Below are positions 11,896-23,610 of a stretch of 64,000 nucleotides of DNA, one piece after another. The notes under the pieces are model-generated. The model had not been told where the DNA came from. It ran no database searches and saw only the letters and a list, made by a program, of their open reading frames with translations. Every line of letters begins with the position of its first letter. Position 1 is the first letter of the stretch. Source of the DNA: Mycocentrospora acerina (lineage: Eukaryota; Ascomycota; Dothideomycetes; Pleosporales); NCBI GenBank assembly GCA_022701365.1, contig JAKUHH010000118.1:62001-126000 (forward strand), read 5' to 3'. Position numbers and translations under genes: made by a program.

Positions 11896-13134
11896 CTATT
11901 TCTTAAAGCTTACATGGTTGTTTTCAGGTCCTGCCGTGATACATCCGCTGTCTTTGCAATTGCACGTGTGCCTGGAATAATTATCGCCATAAGCCGAGCG
12001 CATGAGGACAATTGTTTGAAGTTGAATTAAATCGCCTGCTATTCGACTCTTTCCAATTGTCCATAGGATATGATAGGCATCTGCAGCACTTCTCGATCTG
12101 ACCCGAAGATTTTTAACGCTATTTGGCAACAATCCAAATCGTTCCAGAACATTTGGATCCAGATCTGACCAGTCGAGCTCTAGCTTTTCAATCAAGTTGC
12201 TTTCGAGATACTTTTGCAGAGACTCCAGGATCGAATCATTCGGAGTATGTGACAGAGAGATCGATAAGCTTTTGAGGGTCTTGTGATTGTGGAGTGAGCC
12301 GAGGATATCGGATGTGAAGAACAGTGTAGGCGAAGAAAGGGGCATCCTTTCAGTGACAGAAAAGGAGGCCAGCTGATTCATCGTGCGTACAACGTCCGGG
12401 GTGAACGATTGCTGCTTCAATGTGAAAGTGCTGCGCAATTTGCGTTCGGGCGTAAGCATGCTGTGTTGCGAAACGAGTGACAGATTTGTCAGGTACTCAA
12501 GACTTGATAATATGTTCGCCACTTCGGTAGGTGAAGAAGAGGAGAACCCATCGAAAGAAAAAGATTGTAATCTCTTGAACTCGGATAAAAAGGACAAATC
12601 CAGATGGTGTGAGTTACCCTCCAATCGAAGTTCTATCAAGTCAGGATACAGACGGTGGAGCATTGCTAATATTTCGGACAGAAATTTATGATAGAAAGGA
12701 GATTGTCGGCCTGGAAGCGCTCGAATTGTCAAGCTTCTTGTTTGAGGTAATTCAGAAAGGTCTTGTCTTAATTTTTCGAACTCTGCTTCGTATAGTTCCG
12801 TAGTTCGAAGCTTCACTGACGATATGGGTCTACTACTTCGTGAATTTGGCCTGAGAAGCGGCCCGTGGTCAACGTCTGAAATACTGAGGGAGAGTTCCGT
12901 AACGTATGGAAGGAAATCGCGAGGAACTCGATCTAGCCACTTTGATAGAGCTACTTGGTCGTGAAAGTTGATGTTTCGTTGGTACAAGAATTTCCGGGCT
13001 TCGACATGGATTTCCCGACAAGTCCGGAGTAATTCTGGGCCCTGTTCAGGTGATGCTAAAACATCTCTGTATATCTGTTCGCGGAGCTCCAAAGGTAAAC
13101 TGAAGATGAGCGAGGCGTTCTGACATACGACCAT
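11896..13134 (-). CDS. F-box-like / leucine-rich protein
   Basis: A single-exon reading of 412 aa. The N terminus carries SLPLELREQIYRDVL around residues 12-26, the LPxELRxxIY form of F-box/2EXR-like domains common in Pleosporales. LLRTCREIHVEARKFLY follows, another typical element. The rest has irregular leucine-rich spacing (LIELRLEGNSHHLDLSFLS, YLTNLSLVSQ, TLKSLSISLS, LEKLELDW) suggesting a repeat solenoid. Such proteins may recruit substrates to SCF ubiquitin ligases, but this large, fast-evolving family is mostly uncharacterised. The open frame extends upstream only to a TTG, so the first ATG at 13134 is used; a small upstream exon cannot be excluded. Neighbouring sequence on both sides is gene-poor. 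Confidence 0.7.
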   Translation of the reverse strand: MVVCQNASLIFSLPLELREQIYRDVLASPEQGPELLRTCREIHVEARKFLYQRNINFHDQVALSKWLDRVPRDFLPYVTELSLSISDVDHGPLLRPNSRSSRPISSVKLRTTELYEAEFEKLRQDLSELPQTRSLTIRALPGRQSPFYHKFLSEILAMLHRLYPDLIELRLEGNSHHLDLSFLSEFKRLQSFSFDGFSSSSPTEVANILSSLEYLTNLSLVSQHSMLTPERKLRSTFTLKQQSFTPDVVRTMNQLASFSVTERMPLSSPTLFFTSDILGSLHNHKTLKSLSISLSHTPNDSILESLQKYLESNLIEKLELDWSDLDPNVLERFGLLPNSVKNLRVRSRSAADAYHILWTIGKSRIAGDLIQLQTIVLMRSAYGDNYSRHTCNCKDSGCITAGPENNHVSFKK

Positions 13135-16017
13135 AGCTTGGGTACCAAACTGTTGTCGGCCGTGCAAGTGCTTTAACTTGGTGATGATGCTTTGATAGAA
13201 ACTGGCATATGATACGTGCGCACAACTGCAAAAAATACGCAGAATTGGTATAGCACGTGGTTATTTTGAATGAGAAAAGGGAGGGGATGTCGTATATATA
13301 CTGTCAAAATGTGGAAGGCGAAAACAATACTCAGTTTTGCAAGGTGGGAAGGAGGTACTCTTAAACTTTGTATCGAAATTCGAACCTATCATATCTGAGA
13401 GGCTTTCCTACGATTTAGTTAACACACACCAAGTAATGGCGTTGACGGAGGGGGGTCCGTGCGAATTTCTTTTTCTGTCAAGAAGGTTGATTTGATTGGG
13501 CTACAATGTTGTTTAAATTTGGTGTGCTAGTAAAGCCCTACTATTACATTAACATACGATATACCAATAGCAATTTCTAGAGACGCAAGGCCTGGAACGT
13601 ATGGCACGTTTTACAGCTATTTTCCGTAGGATCTCAATGGCAATCGAGATAGATACCCCTATCGATCTAGCAAACGAGTTGTTATGGTTCCTTTTCGGTG
13701 CATATTCCCCAGTGGAACAAGTCTCTTTAGGTATAGGAGGCGGTGCGCTTCGTGTGGAGTGCTGGAGGCTTGATGCCACAATGGGGGGTTTCTGCTTCCT
13801 GAATCGGGACAAGCTACGCCAAGGTACTGCCGCTAGCGCGCCGAGGAACCATCTCCATCTACCGATCAGAGGGATCGGGGAATTGTCATAGCGCCCGTAG
13901 AACAAAACCTTCTGCCATGCAGGAACGCTGACTTTGCAGTATCGTTTAACATAACTGTACTTTGCAGTATGCCGGAGCTGGTGAGGACATGCTAGGCCGG
14001 AGCTCTCTGAAAAGCGTGTAATAATTTGTTTTCTTCACGGAAACCAAACCTCTCTAGGTGGCTTACGTGTGGCAGTGGTGAACGGACGGCGAACGGTTTG
14101 GGGAAGGCAAGAAATAGAGTGAGTCACTTCAGCTGATCGAGAGTGACGGAGGCGGTATCAGACTTGCGCGTCGCAATGCAGCAGATGTGTCATCGTTCAA
14201 CTTGAGGGAAACCCAATCGAAGCCCCTGTTAGGTCAATGTCATGCACAGGAGCCTGTGGAACTGCGCCTACAATGAAAGGGTCAGTAGTGTGGTCAGTTT
14301 AGCAGAAGACGGCTCTACACCCATCCTCGTGGTTCCCGCAAGCCATCTACGTTCGGAACAGCTGATGGGGGGGGCTGAGGACCAAAGTGTTGATGTAGAG
14401 CTAGCTTCACGTTTGGGGCGACATGGTGCCACAGAAGGTAGTACACTCCAAGAATTCATCAAAGCTTAGTCTATAGTTTGTACTCTAATCAGCAAAATAC
14501 GGCCGCGAAAAGTTTCCTTGAGGTGTGTAGGGGTACGAGGGTAGCAAAGTGACGTCCAAACAAAAAGCGAATACCACGAGGCGCTACCGAAGGAGACCAG
14601 TTTGAGATCCGTGCACACCCGAAAAAGGCTACTTTGGTCCCACAATTTTCTTCTAGAGGCTGTCATGGAAGTCTAGACGCATTCCATTCTGCTTCTACGT
14701 TTACGCCCGACAAGCTTTGCTTTTCCTATGGAGCCGCATGGCAACGTATATTGCTTTTTTTCGGTCCAAAATGCCTTGCCAATCAGGCTTCTACTACCAA
14801 GTTTGATCTGGATCGGATGTCACTGTTGATACTAGATATCCTTACCAGATTTGTACGCGGACCACGCTATGCTTAGGGCCTCACAGTTTTTGTTGTACCT
14901 AGACAAGGCATGATATCCGCCGCTACTCTCTTTCCACACATGGAGGTAAATTCGTTTTTGACGGCCTTTGTTCAGAAAGACTTGTTTGGCCATGTGAATA
15001 TAACTCGCACGAGACATTAGTTGACAGCTCACGAGATGATTCGCAGGTCGGTAAGATAGCTTCTTTCGATTGGTTGGGATTTTGTTGTGACCAATTATAT
15101 GTATATGCTAGGTATGATACCAAGAGTCAGATTTAGGTCAACGGCAGAGGGGTGGGACGATTTGTTTGAAAGAAGCGAGATTGTCGAATGATTTATCTAT
15201 GAATTTTGTCGATGTCGGATCCAACACATTTCCAGATTCTTTCAGACCATTCTTGCGACTTGCTGCTAATACAATGTCCACGCTTGTGGTCGCATCATGG
15301 GTCTGCGGTTCATGTGTTAGTTAGGAACGTGCTTCTTGGTGCATGCCATACGAAAACGCAGGACTCAGTTTCCACTATAGGCACACGACCCTCGTCCCCA
15401 GCACGCTGTGTGTCATTGTTTGATTTTAGTGACTGTCACGACTCTAGACCACGATTTATTCCTTCTGTTTATTATGACCACCCGCACACTAGTGTGGCCA
15501 AAGACATGTATGACCTTGACTCGTCGGCTTCTACCGCAAAACCATCCGTTGACTGCCACACATGGAGCCTCAATTCAGCCACGGTACTTGGAGATTGATA
15601 ACGCACATTGCAAGTTTAGCCGGCACGGATCACACACGACTGATTTGAGCGACTAACTAGGGGTTTCGAATCGAGGCACATAATTGCTTTTTCCCAATCA
15701 CATATGTCGTCAGCCTGAATGCCCATCCTCATGCCTTAGCGGCTCGCCGTATTGACTTTTCCGAAGCGTTAACATGAATATTGATACCGATCATATCGTG
15801 CACCGAGGCATCAGATGAATGACTGGTGCCTGCTCTTGGTGAGATAGCCTTCCTGGCTAACAACTCTCAGATTTGACATTGAGGTTGGAGGTTGATTAAA
15901 TCTGGGGGTGGATGCTATCTAACTGCCAGCATGTTGTGCGACATGGTGCGACAATGTACGACAAAGAAATGCCTGAGTTGCAGGCATGAAAACCCACGTG
16001 AAATTTAAGCGCTCTTT

Positions 16018-16067
16018 GCAAATCCGTGCAAATCCGTGCAACTCCGTACAGCTTCGTATAAGTCCCC
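16018..16067. repeat. Decaying 10-bp tandem repeat
   Basis: Five consecutive 10-bp units, two identical (gcaaatccgt) and then progressively altered (gcaactccgt, acagcttcgt, ataagtcccc). It is a short minisatellite in the gene-poor region. No function is suggested by position. Confidence 0.7.
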
Positions 16068-17570
16068 GCAAGCGAGCTGGATGCTCTCAGGCTACACATC
16101 GTTCCGAAACGCCATTTTCTGACTAGCGGTCCAAGATGACGAGTGCTTCACCGATCCCTAGACAAGAGTCCTTGCCTCTGATTGGACTCATCTGAGCTCC
16201 GCGTACGCGCTTGTCGCCGACTTCTACACAGCATGCATACCCCATCTTGGCCTGAACGCTATGCAGTGCAGTTTCAGTCATCAATTAGATTGTATCCAAA
16301 TCTCAGTTAAGAACGCGCATCTCACAATGTCGGCTAACGACAGAACCACGTCATCTGCCCACCTTACGGACATTCCCTCATCCCAAGGCCGATCTTGAGA
16401 TTCCACACAATTAATTGCCGTGTCGGGAGGCGAATGGGCCCTACTTTTCGTTCCCACGGCTATGGGTATCAAATGGTGTGGTCTCACCTTATCTCACGAG
16501 GCAAATAACATACAGCGTCTGTCTATGCACTCACTGCTCAAGACGAGCATGTCCGGGTTGGCATTGGAAAGGGCAAAGTCCAACAATGCGCCCAGCAAGC
16601 TTCCGGAGTACAATGCGCTACCATGAAAAGAACTACTATGAAAAATTACCACAGCAGCCATATCGCCTCATGGCGTATTTTTGAGTTTATAAAAGTTGCA
16701 GGCATGGAGATGGGGGCTCTATTGACCAAACGACTCGGGAGTCGCGAACATGAACATGTGGACAAGAATCACGAGAAAGACGGGGGCTGAGGAAGAGTAA
16801 TCACCCTGTGGAATTGTAGCCACACCATTACTTAACACGAATACCGGTGGCCTGATTCCATGTCTGCGCAACATCCCTGAGATTTCTCGCAGCTCGTCTT
16901 CTTCGACAAGCCATCTTTGCTCTTTTGTCGAGAACCCCAGACATGAGGTTGGAGAAGGTACCACAGAATTCTAGTCGCGATGTACCCCCCAAAACTTAAA
17001 ACCCACACAATAGTACAAACGATGGTTATACGTAAAGGTTGCCTCTACAACAATGTAATATTGTTGCTAAAATCCATCATCGCTGATGGAATTTTGAATT
17101 TCTTTTAACAAAAGGCGCGAATATCTTTGCCCCTTTCACCACACCATACAGTAAGTAGACCCTCGTAGAACATTATACTCTACCAAAAAAAACACGTCCA
17201 CTTCCTACCCGCAGAGCAAGACGCAAGAAATTCCATGAATCCCACAATTTACCTCCATTGAAAAACCAGAGTACTCTCTTAAACTAGTGACACTTTTCAT
17301 CAAACTAGATGGGTACCACCGTGCTCTACAAAACATGACATTCAATCTACACACTAGATAGCCAATCTAATACATTCGTTGATGATGATGATGAAAAAAA
17401 AACTACAGAATTTCCGCAAGCTAAATCATCAATCACACTCTGCAACAAACTACTTTACCAAGTATCACCCTCCAACGTAACTATCTACAATACCCGCCCC
17501 TATTCTATCCTATTTTTATTCCAAATCATCACACCCTCCTTTACCTTGCTCACTCAATGAGAACAATACA

Positions 17571-17594
17571 CATCCATACATCCATACATCCATA
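17571..17594. repeat. Tandem repeat of an 8-bp unit (catccata)
   Basis: Three perfect copies of catccata. Simple sequence in the 3' flank of PDB1. Confidence 0.8.
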
Positions 17595-17744
17595 CCATTG
17601 CACAACACCTCATCATCACCGTTTCCCCACACGTGAAAACAAGCACACATACATCTCCCTCGTCTTCCTTTTTTGTCCCCCCCCCAAAAAACAACCGTCC
17701 TTCTCAATCAACCCATCTGTCCCATCCGATCAATGTGCATCGCC

Positions 17745-17804
17745 CCTTCCTTCCTTCCTTCCTTCCTTCCTTCCTTCCTTCCTTCCTCCCTTCCTCCCTC
17801 CCTT
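17745..17804. repeat. CCTT microsatellite
   Basis: A tetranucleotide run of ccttccttcc type, about 60 bp, becoming imperfect (cctcccttcc) at its right end. It explains the Phe/Leu/Pro/Ser-rich and Glu/Gly/Arg/Lys-rich ORFs that overlap it on the two strands. Confidence 0.9.
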
Positions 17805-18457
17805 CGACCCAGAAGACACGGGAAAAAATACACAGCATACAAGGGCGCAAAGGTATGTCGTGGTACAATATAGCAAGTATCATCATCTGTGAAAACAAAA
17901 GGAGGGGGTGAGGGTGAAATTTGGGCAGGGAGTAGAAGAAGATGTGTGTGTATGTGCATATAGACATAGACAATAAGAAAGTGTAGGGTAGAGGAGAAAG
18001 AGAGAGAGACAGGAAATTGCAAAGAGATGTAAAATCAAACAAAGCATTAGTGGGGAAGACTCTTTCACTACAGGAATGACGAGAAAGGCGACAACGGCGG
18101 GGAAAAAGATAGGACCAAAGAGAGACGATATGAGGAAAAACGGAAATAACGTGTGACGACATGTTTCAAAGTTGAAATAAGATAGGACAGGACAGAACAA
18201 GACATGCTACTCATCAAGATTTCAAGATGAGCAGATGAAATGGGATGAAATAAATCAGGTGAAATAGGATGAGAGGAGGAAAGGGTTTGCAAACATCAAG
18301 TATCCTCATACAAGCGCAGTCGCAATTCCGACAAAATGCGGCCGCTAATACATCATCACCTCATCTAGATATACACATCTTCATCCTCCTCCAAATCAAA
18401 CGGGTAAAATTGCTTCAATTCCCGTCCAACTCCATTCTCGAGACTCTCCATCTTCCT

Positions 18458-19927
18458 CTAAACCCTCAATAGCTTCGCCGCGTAGTCGACAATAAGTTGC
18501 TCAGTGGGGAAGCTCAACTCTTCAAGCTTCTGGGCGTATGGTGTTGGGACCTCAGCACCAGTGACACGGGCTGGTGGGGCCTGCAAGAAGTCAAAGGCGT
18601 ACTCGCATGTGAGTGCCATGATCTCGGCGCCTACGCCGTAGCTGGGGAACCCAGACTCGACGCAGAGCATGTGGCCCGTCTTCTTGACGCTCTTGACAAT
18701 AGCCTCGACATCGAGGGGTTTTATGGAGCGCAAGTTGAGAACTTCAGCCTCGATGCCGTACTTGGACTTGAGTTGTTCAGCGGCAACAAGGGACTGTCCG
18801 ACGCAGCGGGAGAGGGTGACGATGGTGAGGTCCTTGCCGGGGCGCTCAATCTTGGCCTTGCCGAACTAGAGGGGGTTTATTAGTGGGAGGAGGGGGTGCA
18901 GGCAAGGTGGGGTAGACGTACGGGAATGACAAAGTCGTCCCTCTGGGCCTCCTCGCTCATGGGGAAGGAGAGACCGTAGAGGAGCCTGAGCGTGGGTTAG
19001 CGTGCGCGCGTGCGGATGGTGGGGCGGGGCAGCTCACTCGTTCTCCAAGACGACGACGGGGTTGGGGTCGCGGATAGCAGCCTTCAGCAGGCCCTTGGCG
19101 TCCTCTGCACTGTAGGGAGAAACGACCTTGAGACCGGGGATGCTGCCGTACCACGCGCTGTAGTCCTGCGAGTGCTGGGCGGCGACACCCATGGCGAAGC
19201 CGTTGGGGCCGCGGAAGGTGATGTTGCAGGGCTGGATGCCACCGGACATGTAGTGTGTCTTTGCGGCCGAGTTGATGATCTGGTCAATGGCCTGCATGGC
19301 GAAGTTGAACGTCATGAACTCGCACTACGGGGGCGTTAGGATGGTCTTGGCTGGAGCAGCGACGGCTACTCACCACGGGGTGCAGGCCGGCGAGGGCGGC
19401 GCCGACGGTCAGGCCGGCGAATCCAGACTCGGTGATGGGGCTGTCGATGACCCTCTTGTCGCCGAAGCGGTCGAGCAGGCCCTTGGTGACCTTGTAGCTG
19501 CGGGCCCAGTCAGCGCTTGTTCACAGCTCGGCGACTCTCCCCCACGCCCGCAACGGTCCCGAGTCCGCCCGCGAGTCCCAGAGGCCCTGCTCTCTGCTCT
19601 TTCCTCTCTACTCGTTGCTCTCTCCTCCTTCCTCGCGGTGGCCCAGCGCCCGCCTGCTGCGTGTGATTGGCCGCGGCCGGGGACAACCTACGCTCCGTTG
19701 TACTGCGCAACCTCCTCTCCCAGGACGAAAACCTTGTCGTTGGCCTCCATCTCCTCGGCCATGGCCTCGTTGAGGGCCTCGCGCACCGTCATCTCCTTGA
19801 CGCCCGAGGCGTATCCTCTCCGCGCAATGGCGGGCGTCATGGCGGCGGCGCGGAACGCAGGTCGGAGGGCGGGCCTGGATGCGGACACCAGGCGCGACGC
19901 CGGTCGGAGCAGCCTGGAAGCAGCCAT
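18458..19927 (-). CDS. PDB1: Pyruvate dehydrogenase E1 component, beta subunit
   Basis: Five exons on the minus strand: 19927-19692, 19497-19374, 19324-19038, 18985-18922 and 18865-18458, giving 372 aa; all phases join. It is the beta subunit of the thiamine-diphosphate-dependent E1 of the mitochondrial pyruvate dehydrogenase complex, which decarboxylates pyruvate and acetylates the E2 lipoyl arm. Residues 1-40 are Ala/Arg-rich (a mitochondrial presequence). Then come MTVREALNEAMAEEME, VFVLGEEVAQYNGAYKVTKG (across intron 1), ITESGFAGLTVGAALAGLHP, IINSAAKTHYMSGG and the C-terminal VESGFPSYGVGAEI, all hallmark segments. Intron 1 is unusually long (194 nt) for this window and GC-rich. The E1 alpha gene is not present here. 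The identification is secure. Confidence 0.95.
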
Positions 19928-20629
19928 TGCAGCGATTGCTGTGTAGGGAGGGGGAGAGTGCGGGGTGGAGAGAATTGACCGTGGGCGGGAAGAGGCCGGA
20001 GAGGCTGCTGTGCGTGATGGTGGTGGTTGGAAATCTTTACCAGAGCTCCATCGGAGAAATCACCTTGTTGAGCTGGCCTTGGCACAGGCGCGTTGAGGGC
20101 CCAACACTGCCGCCGCCGCCTTATCGGCATCCTCGCACTTGCATTTGTTGGCGACGACATTGCCCATGCTTTGGGCGTACTCTTGGCCATCTTCATACTC
20201 GTCCTCATCTTCACACTCAAGCTCGTCGTCACACTCATGCTCATCCTCTTCTTCATCTTCATCTTCACCTACACCCCCTCTGCCTCGTTGCAGGGCCATG
20301 GCGAGACACGCATCACTGCCATCACCGCTAAAATCACTTCAACCCCACCCTCCACTAACTAGCACTGTTGCAGTATTACTTTGTCTATTCCTCTCTAATG
20401 CTCTGTATCTCGTATTACCGTAACCATCGCTTCCCATCGTGTCCACTGCCAGATATTATAGTCATATAAACATATTCCGCTCAACGCACGCCCTGCAAAG
20501 GGCGAGACAAGGCATCCATCATGCAAAACAAGGCGTCTGCGCTGAGACCAAGAAGAAGGCGCCATATGCATCGCCGGCGCAAAAGGTATCTAGAGAATCA
20601 AACGGCACAACACAGCACAATTAGAGCCC
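19928..20629. other. Intergenic region between PDB1 and ERG6
   Basis: About 700 bp. It contains the PDB1 promoter and a CT-rich strand (20170-20270) built from cttcatc/ctcatcct-like units that give an artefactual acidic ORF on the minus strand. No gene is called. Confidence 0.6.
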
Positions 20630-21883
20630 TCATGCGTCGGCGGGCTTCCTTCCAACCATCAGGTACATGGGCGTGAACAGCTTCTCCCGGCCACCGGCAA
20701 CCAGGCAGTCGGCAGCCAGAGCAAGACTGTCGGCCGTCTTCTGAGTGCCCTTGGGCGCAAGACCAATAACCTCCAGGGCGCCAACGAACCTGTGCACAAG
20801 ACCGCGACCGATCTTGGTCATTCGCAGAATGGTGGGTATGTCGCCAATGGTGCTGATGTACTTGAGCTGGCCAGAGAGCGGCCAGTACCATGGGTAAGGG
20901 TCGTCGCGGTCAGCCAGATCCTCGTGGTGCTCCATGACGAAGCCTGCGGTCTTCATCGCCTTGAGCGCGACTTCAATCTTCTCCATGTTGGAGATGCCGT
21001 CACCAATCTCAATGCCGAGACGGATCTCACGGTGGTGGGGGTTGTCGTTGTCGTATGCGTCTGTCATGAGCCACTCGTAGACGCCAAATACACCGCCGGG
21101 CTTGAGCACGCGGAAGATCTCGCTGTAGATGCCCTCTAGCGAGGGGGCGTGGACAGTGGCCTCGATGGCGTAGACGGCATCGAACGAGTTGTCAGGGAAG
21201 GACATTTGCTAGACTCGAGTCAGTGACACAGTGCAAGTGACGAGTCGGCGAGAGAGGCGTACCATGAAGTCACCCTTGGTGAACTTGAGCTTGTCTGAGA
21301 GACCCTCCTTCTCCGCGTAGGCAGTGGCGCGCTCGATCTGGTAGTCGTTGTTGTTCAGGCCAACCACGTTGACGCCGGCGAACTTGACAATCTCACGTGC
21401 TGGGCCTCCAACACCGCACCCGACGTCGAGCACGCGCATGTCGTCCTGCAGGTTCATCTTGTGGGCCAAGTAGTGCTCGTGGCGGGCAATGGCCTGGTGG
21501 AAAGACTCGCCAAAGGCATAGCGACAGAAGTGGAAGCTCTGGCCCCAGCCATACTCGTACAGGTCCGTCGCCAGGTTGTAGTAGTGCCTGGTCAGAGTGG
21601 CGTACTCGTCTCGTCGTTCCTGGCGCTCCTTGTTAGCAGCCGTCACACGTGCACGCTACAAGAGCCACCTATCGCCTACCTTGCGTGTCTCCTCCGTCTC
21701 GTCGGCGGCCGCCTTGTTGTCCCAGTGCTTGAAGTACTCGTCAACGGCAGCCTGCTGGGCAGCCTTGTCCTTCTGTAGCATGGCCGTCATGCCACCTCGC
21801 GTCTTTGCAGACGACCCGTGCATGGCCTTGTTGAATTCGGCATCACGGGTGTGGTTCTCTTGCTCGAGTGCGGTGGGCGACAT
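20630..21883 (-). CDS. ERG6: Sterol 24-C-methyltransferase
   Basis: Three exons: 21883-21680, 21628-21263 and 21208-20630, giving 382 aa, the usual Erg6 length. The enzyme methylates C-24 of zymosterol or lanosterol using S-adenosylmethionine in ergosterol synthesis, on ER membranes and lipid droplets. The motifs are LTRHYYNLATDLYEYGWGQS (the sterol-binding region I), FCRYAFGESFHQAIARHEHY, the SAM-binding loop VLDVGCGVGGPAREI, and AIEATVHAPSLEGIYSEIFR. The C-terminal sterol methyltransferase domain ends in MYLMVGRKP. The acceptor of intron 1 is the least certain point: the aag acceptor at 21629 was chosen because it gives RKERQERRDEY in phase. It is divergent from SLT11 over a 400-bp shared promoter with duplicated CCAAT motifs. 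Confidence 0.95.
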
Positions 21884-22038
21884 GGTGAAAGAAGGCGTCT
21901 GTTGAAGAATGGGGAGAGATTACAAGTAGAGTATGCAAACAAGAGCAATTGAACAACTGGAACCCCAACAAACAGCAGGAGGCGGTTCTTAAAGGGAAAG
22001 AGCGGTGCAGAGCCCCTAGAAATTGCCCAACGCTGTCT

Positions 22039-22081
22039 CCAATCACGGCGCGTTGTGTCCTCGCCCAATCACAGCGCGCTG
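22039..22081. promoter_or_regulatory. Duplicated CCAAT-box element in the ERG6/SLT11 promoter
   Basis: Two near-identical 14-bp elements, CCAATCACGGCGCG at 22039 and CCAATCACAGCGCG at 22065, sit in direct orientation 26 bp apart in the intergenic space. CCAAT boxes are bound by the HAP/CBC complex in fungi. The duplication is seen in the sequence; binding is inferred. Confidence 0.5.
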
Positions 22082-22283
22082 AGAGCGAGCCTGCCAAGAC
22101 CCGGAGGACGGGGGTTGCGGATTTCTGGGGCGGCGTCATTTCACCTTGAACAATTAGCCACGCCTCCAACACCGCGACGCCCCACCACCGTACCCAAACA
22201 CCACCGATACGCTTGCCGTCGCCCTCAACAACACCCGGTCCATCGTACGACGCGCTCTGCACACCGCACCCTAGGCCCCCGCC

Positions 22284-23515
22284 ATGCCTCCGCAGATCAA
22301 GCAAGACCTGTAGGTGTCTTTCACATGCTCCGCGCTGCATCGCAAGCTAACGCGCCCAAGGAACCGCTCGGGCTGGGAGACGACCGACTTCCCGTCGGTA
22401 TGCGAGAAATGCCTGCCAGACAACCCCTACGTCCAGATGCTGAAGGAGGACCATGGCGCTGTAAGTCTTGCTCCTGCGCGCGCGTCTCTTCTTTGCGTGC
22501 TAAGTACGAACAGGAATGCAAAATCTGCACGCGACCCTTTACCATATTCCGCTGGAAAGCCGATCGCACGGCACGGCAGAAGCGCACAAACATCTGCCTG
22601 ACATGCGCCCGCCTCAAGAACTGCTGCCAGCACTGCATGCTCGATCTGTCGTTTGGTCTGCCCATCACCGTTCGTGACGCGGCGCTGAAGATGGTTGCGC
22701 CGGGCCCGAAGAGCGACATCAACAGGCAGTACTATGCGCAGGAGCACGAAAAGGAAATCGAAGAGGGCAGGGGGGCCATGGAGGCATACGAGAAGACCGA
22801 CGAAAAGGCGCGCGAGCTGCTGTCGCGCCTGGCGAAGAGCGAGCCATACTACAAGAAGCAGCGGCGAATCGAGGCAGAGGAGGGAGAGAGTGGACAAAAG
22901 GCCTTGCCTGCGCCTGGAGGAGGAGGAAGCAGCGCGTATGGGCATGTTCCAGGGCCGATTAGGACAAGAGACTCGCGAGGCGCTGGGGGTGCACGAGGAG
23001 GTATGCGCCCAGGACGAGGAGGTCGCGCATCTGGCCCTGCAGCAGAACCCAGCCCGCAAGACTGGCTGCCGCCGTCAGACCCAAACATTGCTTCGCTCTT
23101 CGTTACGGGCGTCGAAGACGATCTCCCCGAGCACGATCTCCGCACACACTTTGCACAATACGGCCAGCTTCGGTCGCTAGTCTGTTCGCATCGAGCGCAT
23201 TGCGCATACGTCAACTTTGTCAAGCGGGCGGATGCAGAGACCGCCGCAGACACACTGAAGGGCAAGGTCGTGATCAAGGGCTGCCCAATGAGGGTGACGT
23301 GGGGAAGGCCAAAACAATTGGACAGTCTGGACCAGAATGTCAGGATGCAGTATGCCAGGGAAGGCAGACAAGTTGCAGGGCCATCTCGGCGAGCTGCCGG
23401 TGGCCAAGCTGCTATTGAGGATGCTCCACAGAACAACCCAGACAGCATGTCGATCATTGCGCCCCCACCAGGCGCAGACGACGAGGTCAACTACGCCAGC
23501 CTGGCAGGCAACTAG
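22284..23515 (+). CDS. SLT11: Pre-mRNA-splicing factor SLT11/ECM2 (RBM22 family)
   Basis: Three exons: 22284-22309, 22361-22460 and 22514-23515, giving 375 aa. This is the fungal RBM22/Ecm2/Cwf5 homologue, a component of the activated spliceosome (NTC-related) that contacts U6 and U2/U6 helix II. The N terminus has the Cys-rich zinc module: CEKCLPDNPY, ECKICTRPFTIFRW and CLTCARLKNCCQHCMLDLS. A helical linker follows, then a Gly/Arg-rich stretch (GGARGGMRPGRGGRASG), then an RRM from about residue 230 to 305 with LFVTGVEDDLPEHDLRTHF as RNP2 and CAYVNFVKRADAETA as RNP1. The 26-nt first exon was located by matching the phase to LNRSGWETTDFP. It converges on MZM1, with 95 bp between the stops. Confidence 0.93.
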
Positions 23516-23610
23516 CATGTACTTTGTTTTATTTTGACTGAGCGTTTCTAGGGCGTTCTGGACAGGAGGGCATGGGTATCACGGTTTATTTCCAAGCAGC
23601 GGACAAAACA

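Larger units (their letters stand above)
13135..18457. other. Gene-poor region with simple repeats
   Basis: About 5.3 kb without a supportable gene. Several ORFs of 60-130 codons occur (for example 13601-13891 and 15206-15598), but none has a domain, a consistent exon partner or protein-like composition that I recognise. The right end (17.5-17.9 kb) is dominated by pyrimidine-rich microsatellites, and the segment 17.9-18.45 kb is probably the 3' flank of PDB1. The left part may be relict repeat DNA. Confidence 0.6.

Noticed and set aside
13135..13167. N-terminal extension of the F-box-like protein
   Set aside because: The longer frame starts at TTG; no in-frame ATG upstream.
17571..17594. 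Possible CRISPR-like array
   Set aside because: Three abutting 8-bp units with no spacers in a eukaryotic context: a microsatellite.
17557..18200. Overlapping ORFs on both strands
   Set aside because: They are generated by the CCTT and catccata microsatellites and T-rich 3' flank.
19272..19978. Long plus-strand ORFs opposite PDB1
   Set aside because: GC-rich shadow frames of the PDB1 exons and its long first intron.
20060..20299. Acidic 79-codon ORF
   Set aside because: Product is simple Asp/Glu/Cys low-complexity sequence from a CT-rich strand upstream of PDB1; no homologous motif.
22427..23490. Minus-strand ORFs opposite SLT11
   Set aside because: SLT11 zinc and RRM motifs are on the plus strand; the minus reading is Cys/Arg/Ser-rich noise.
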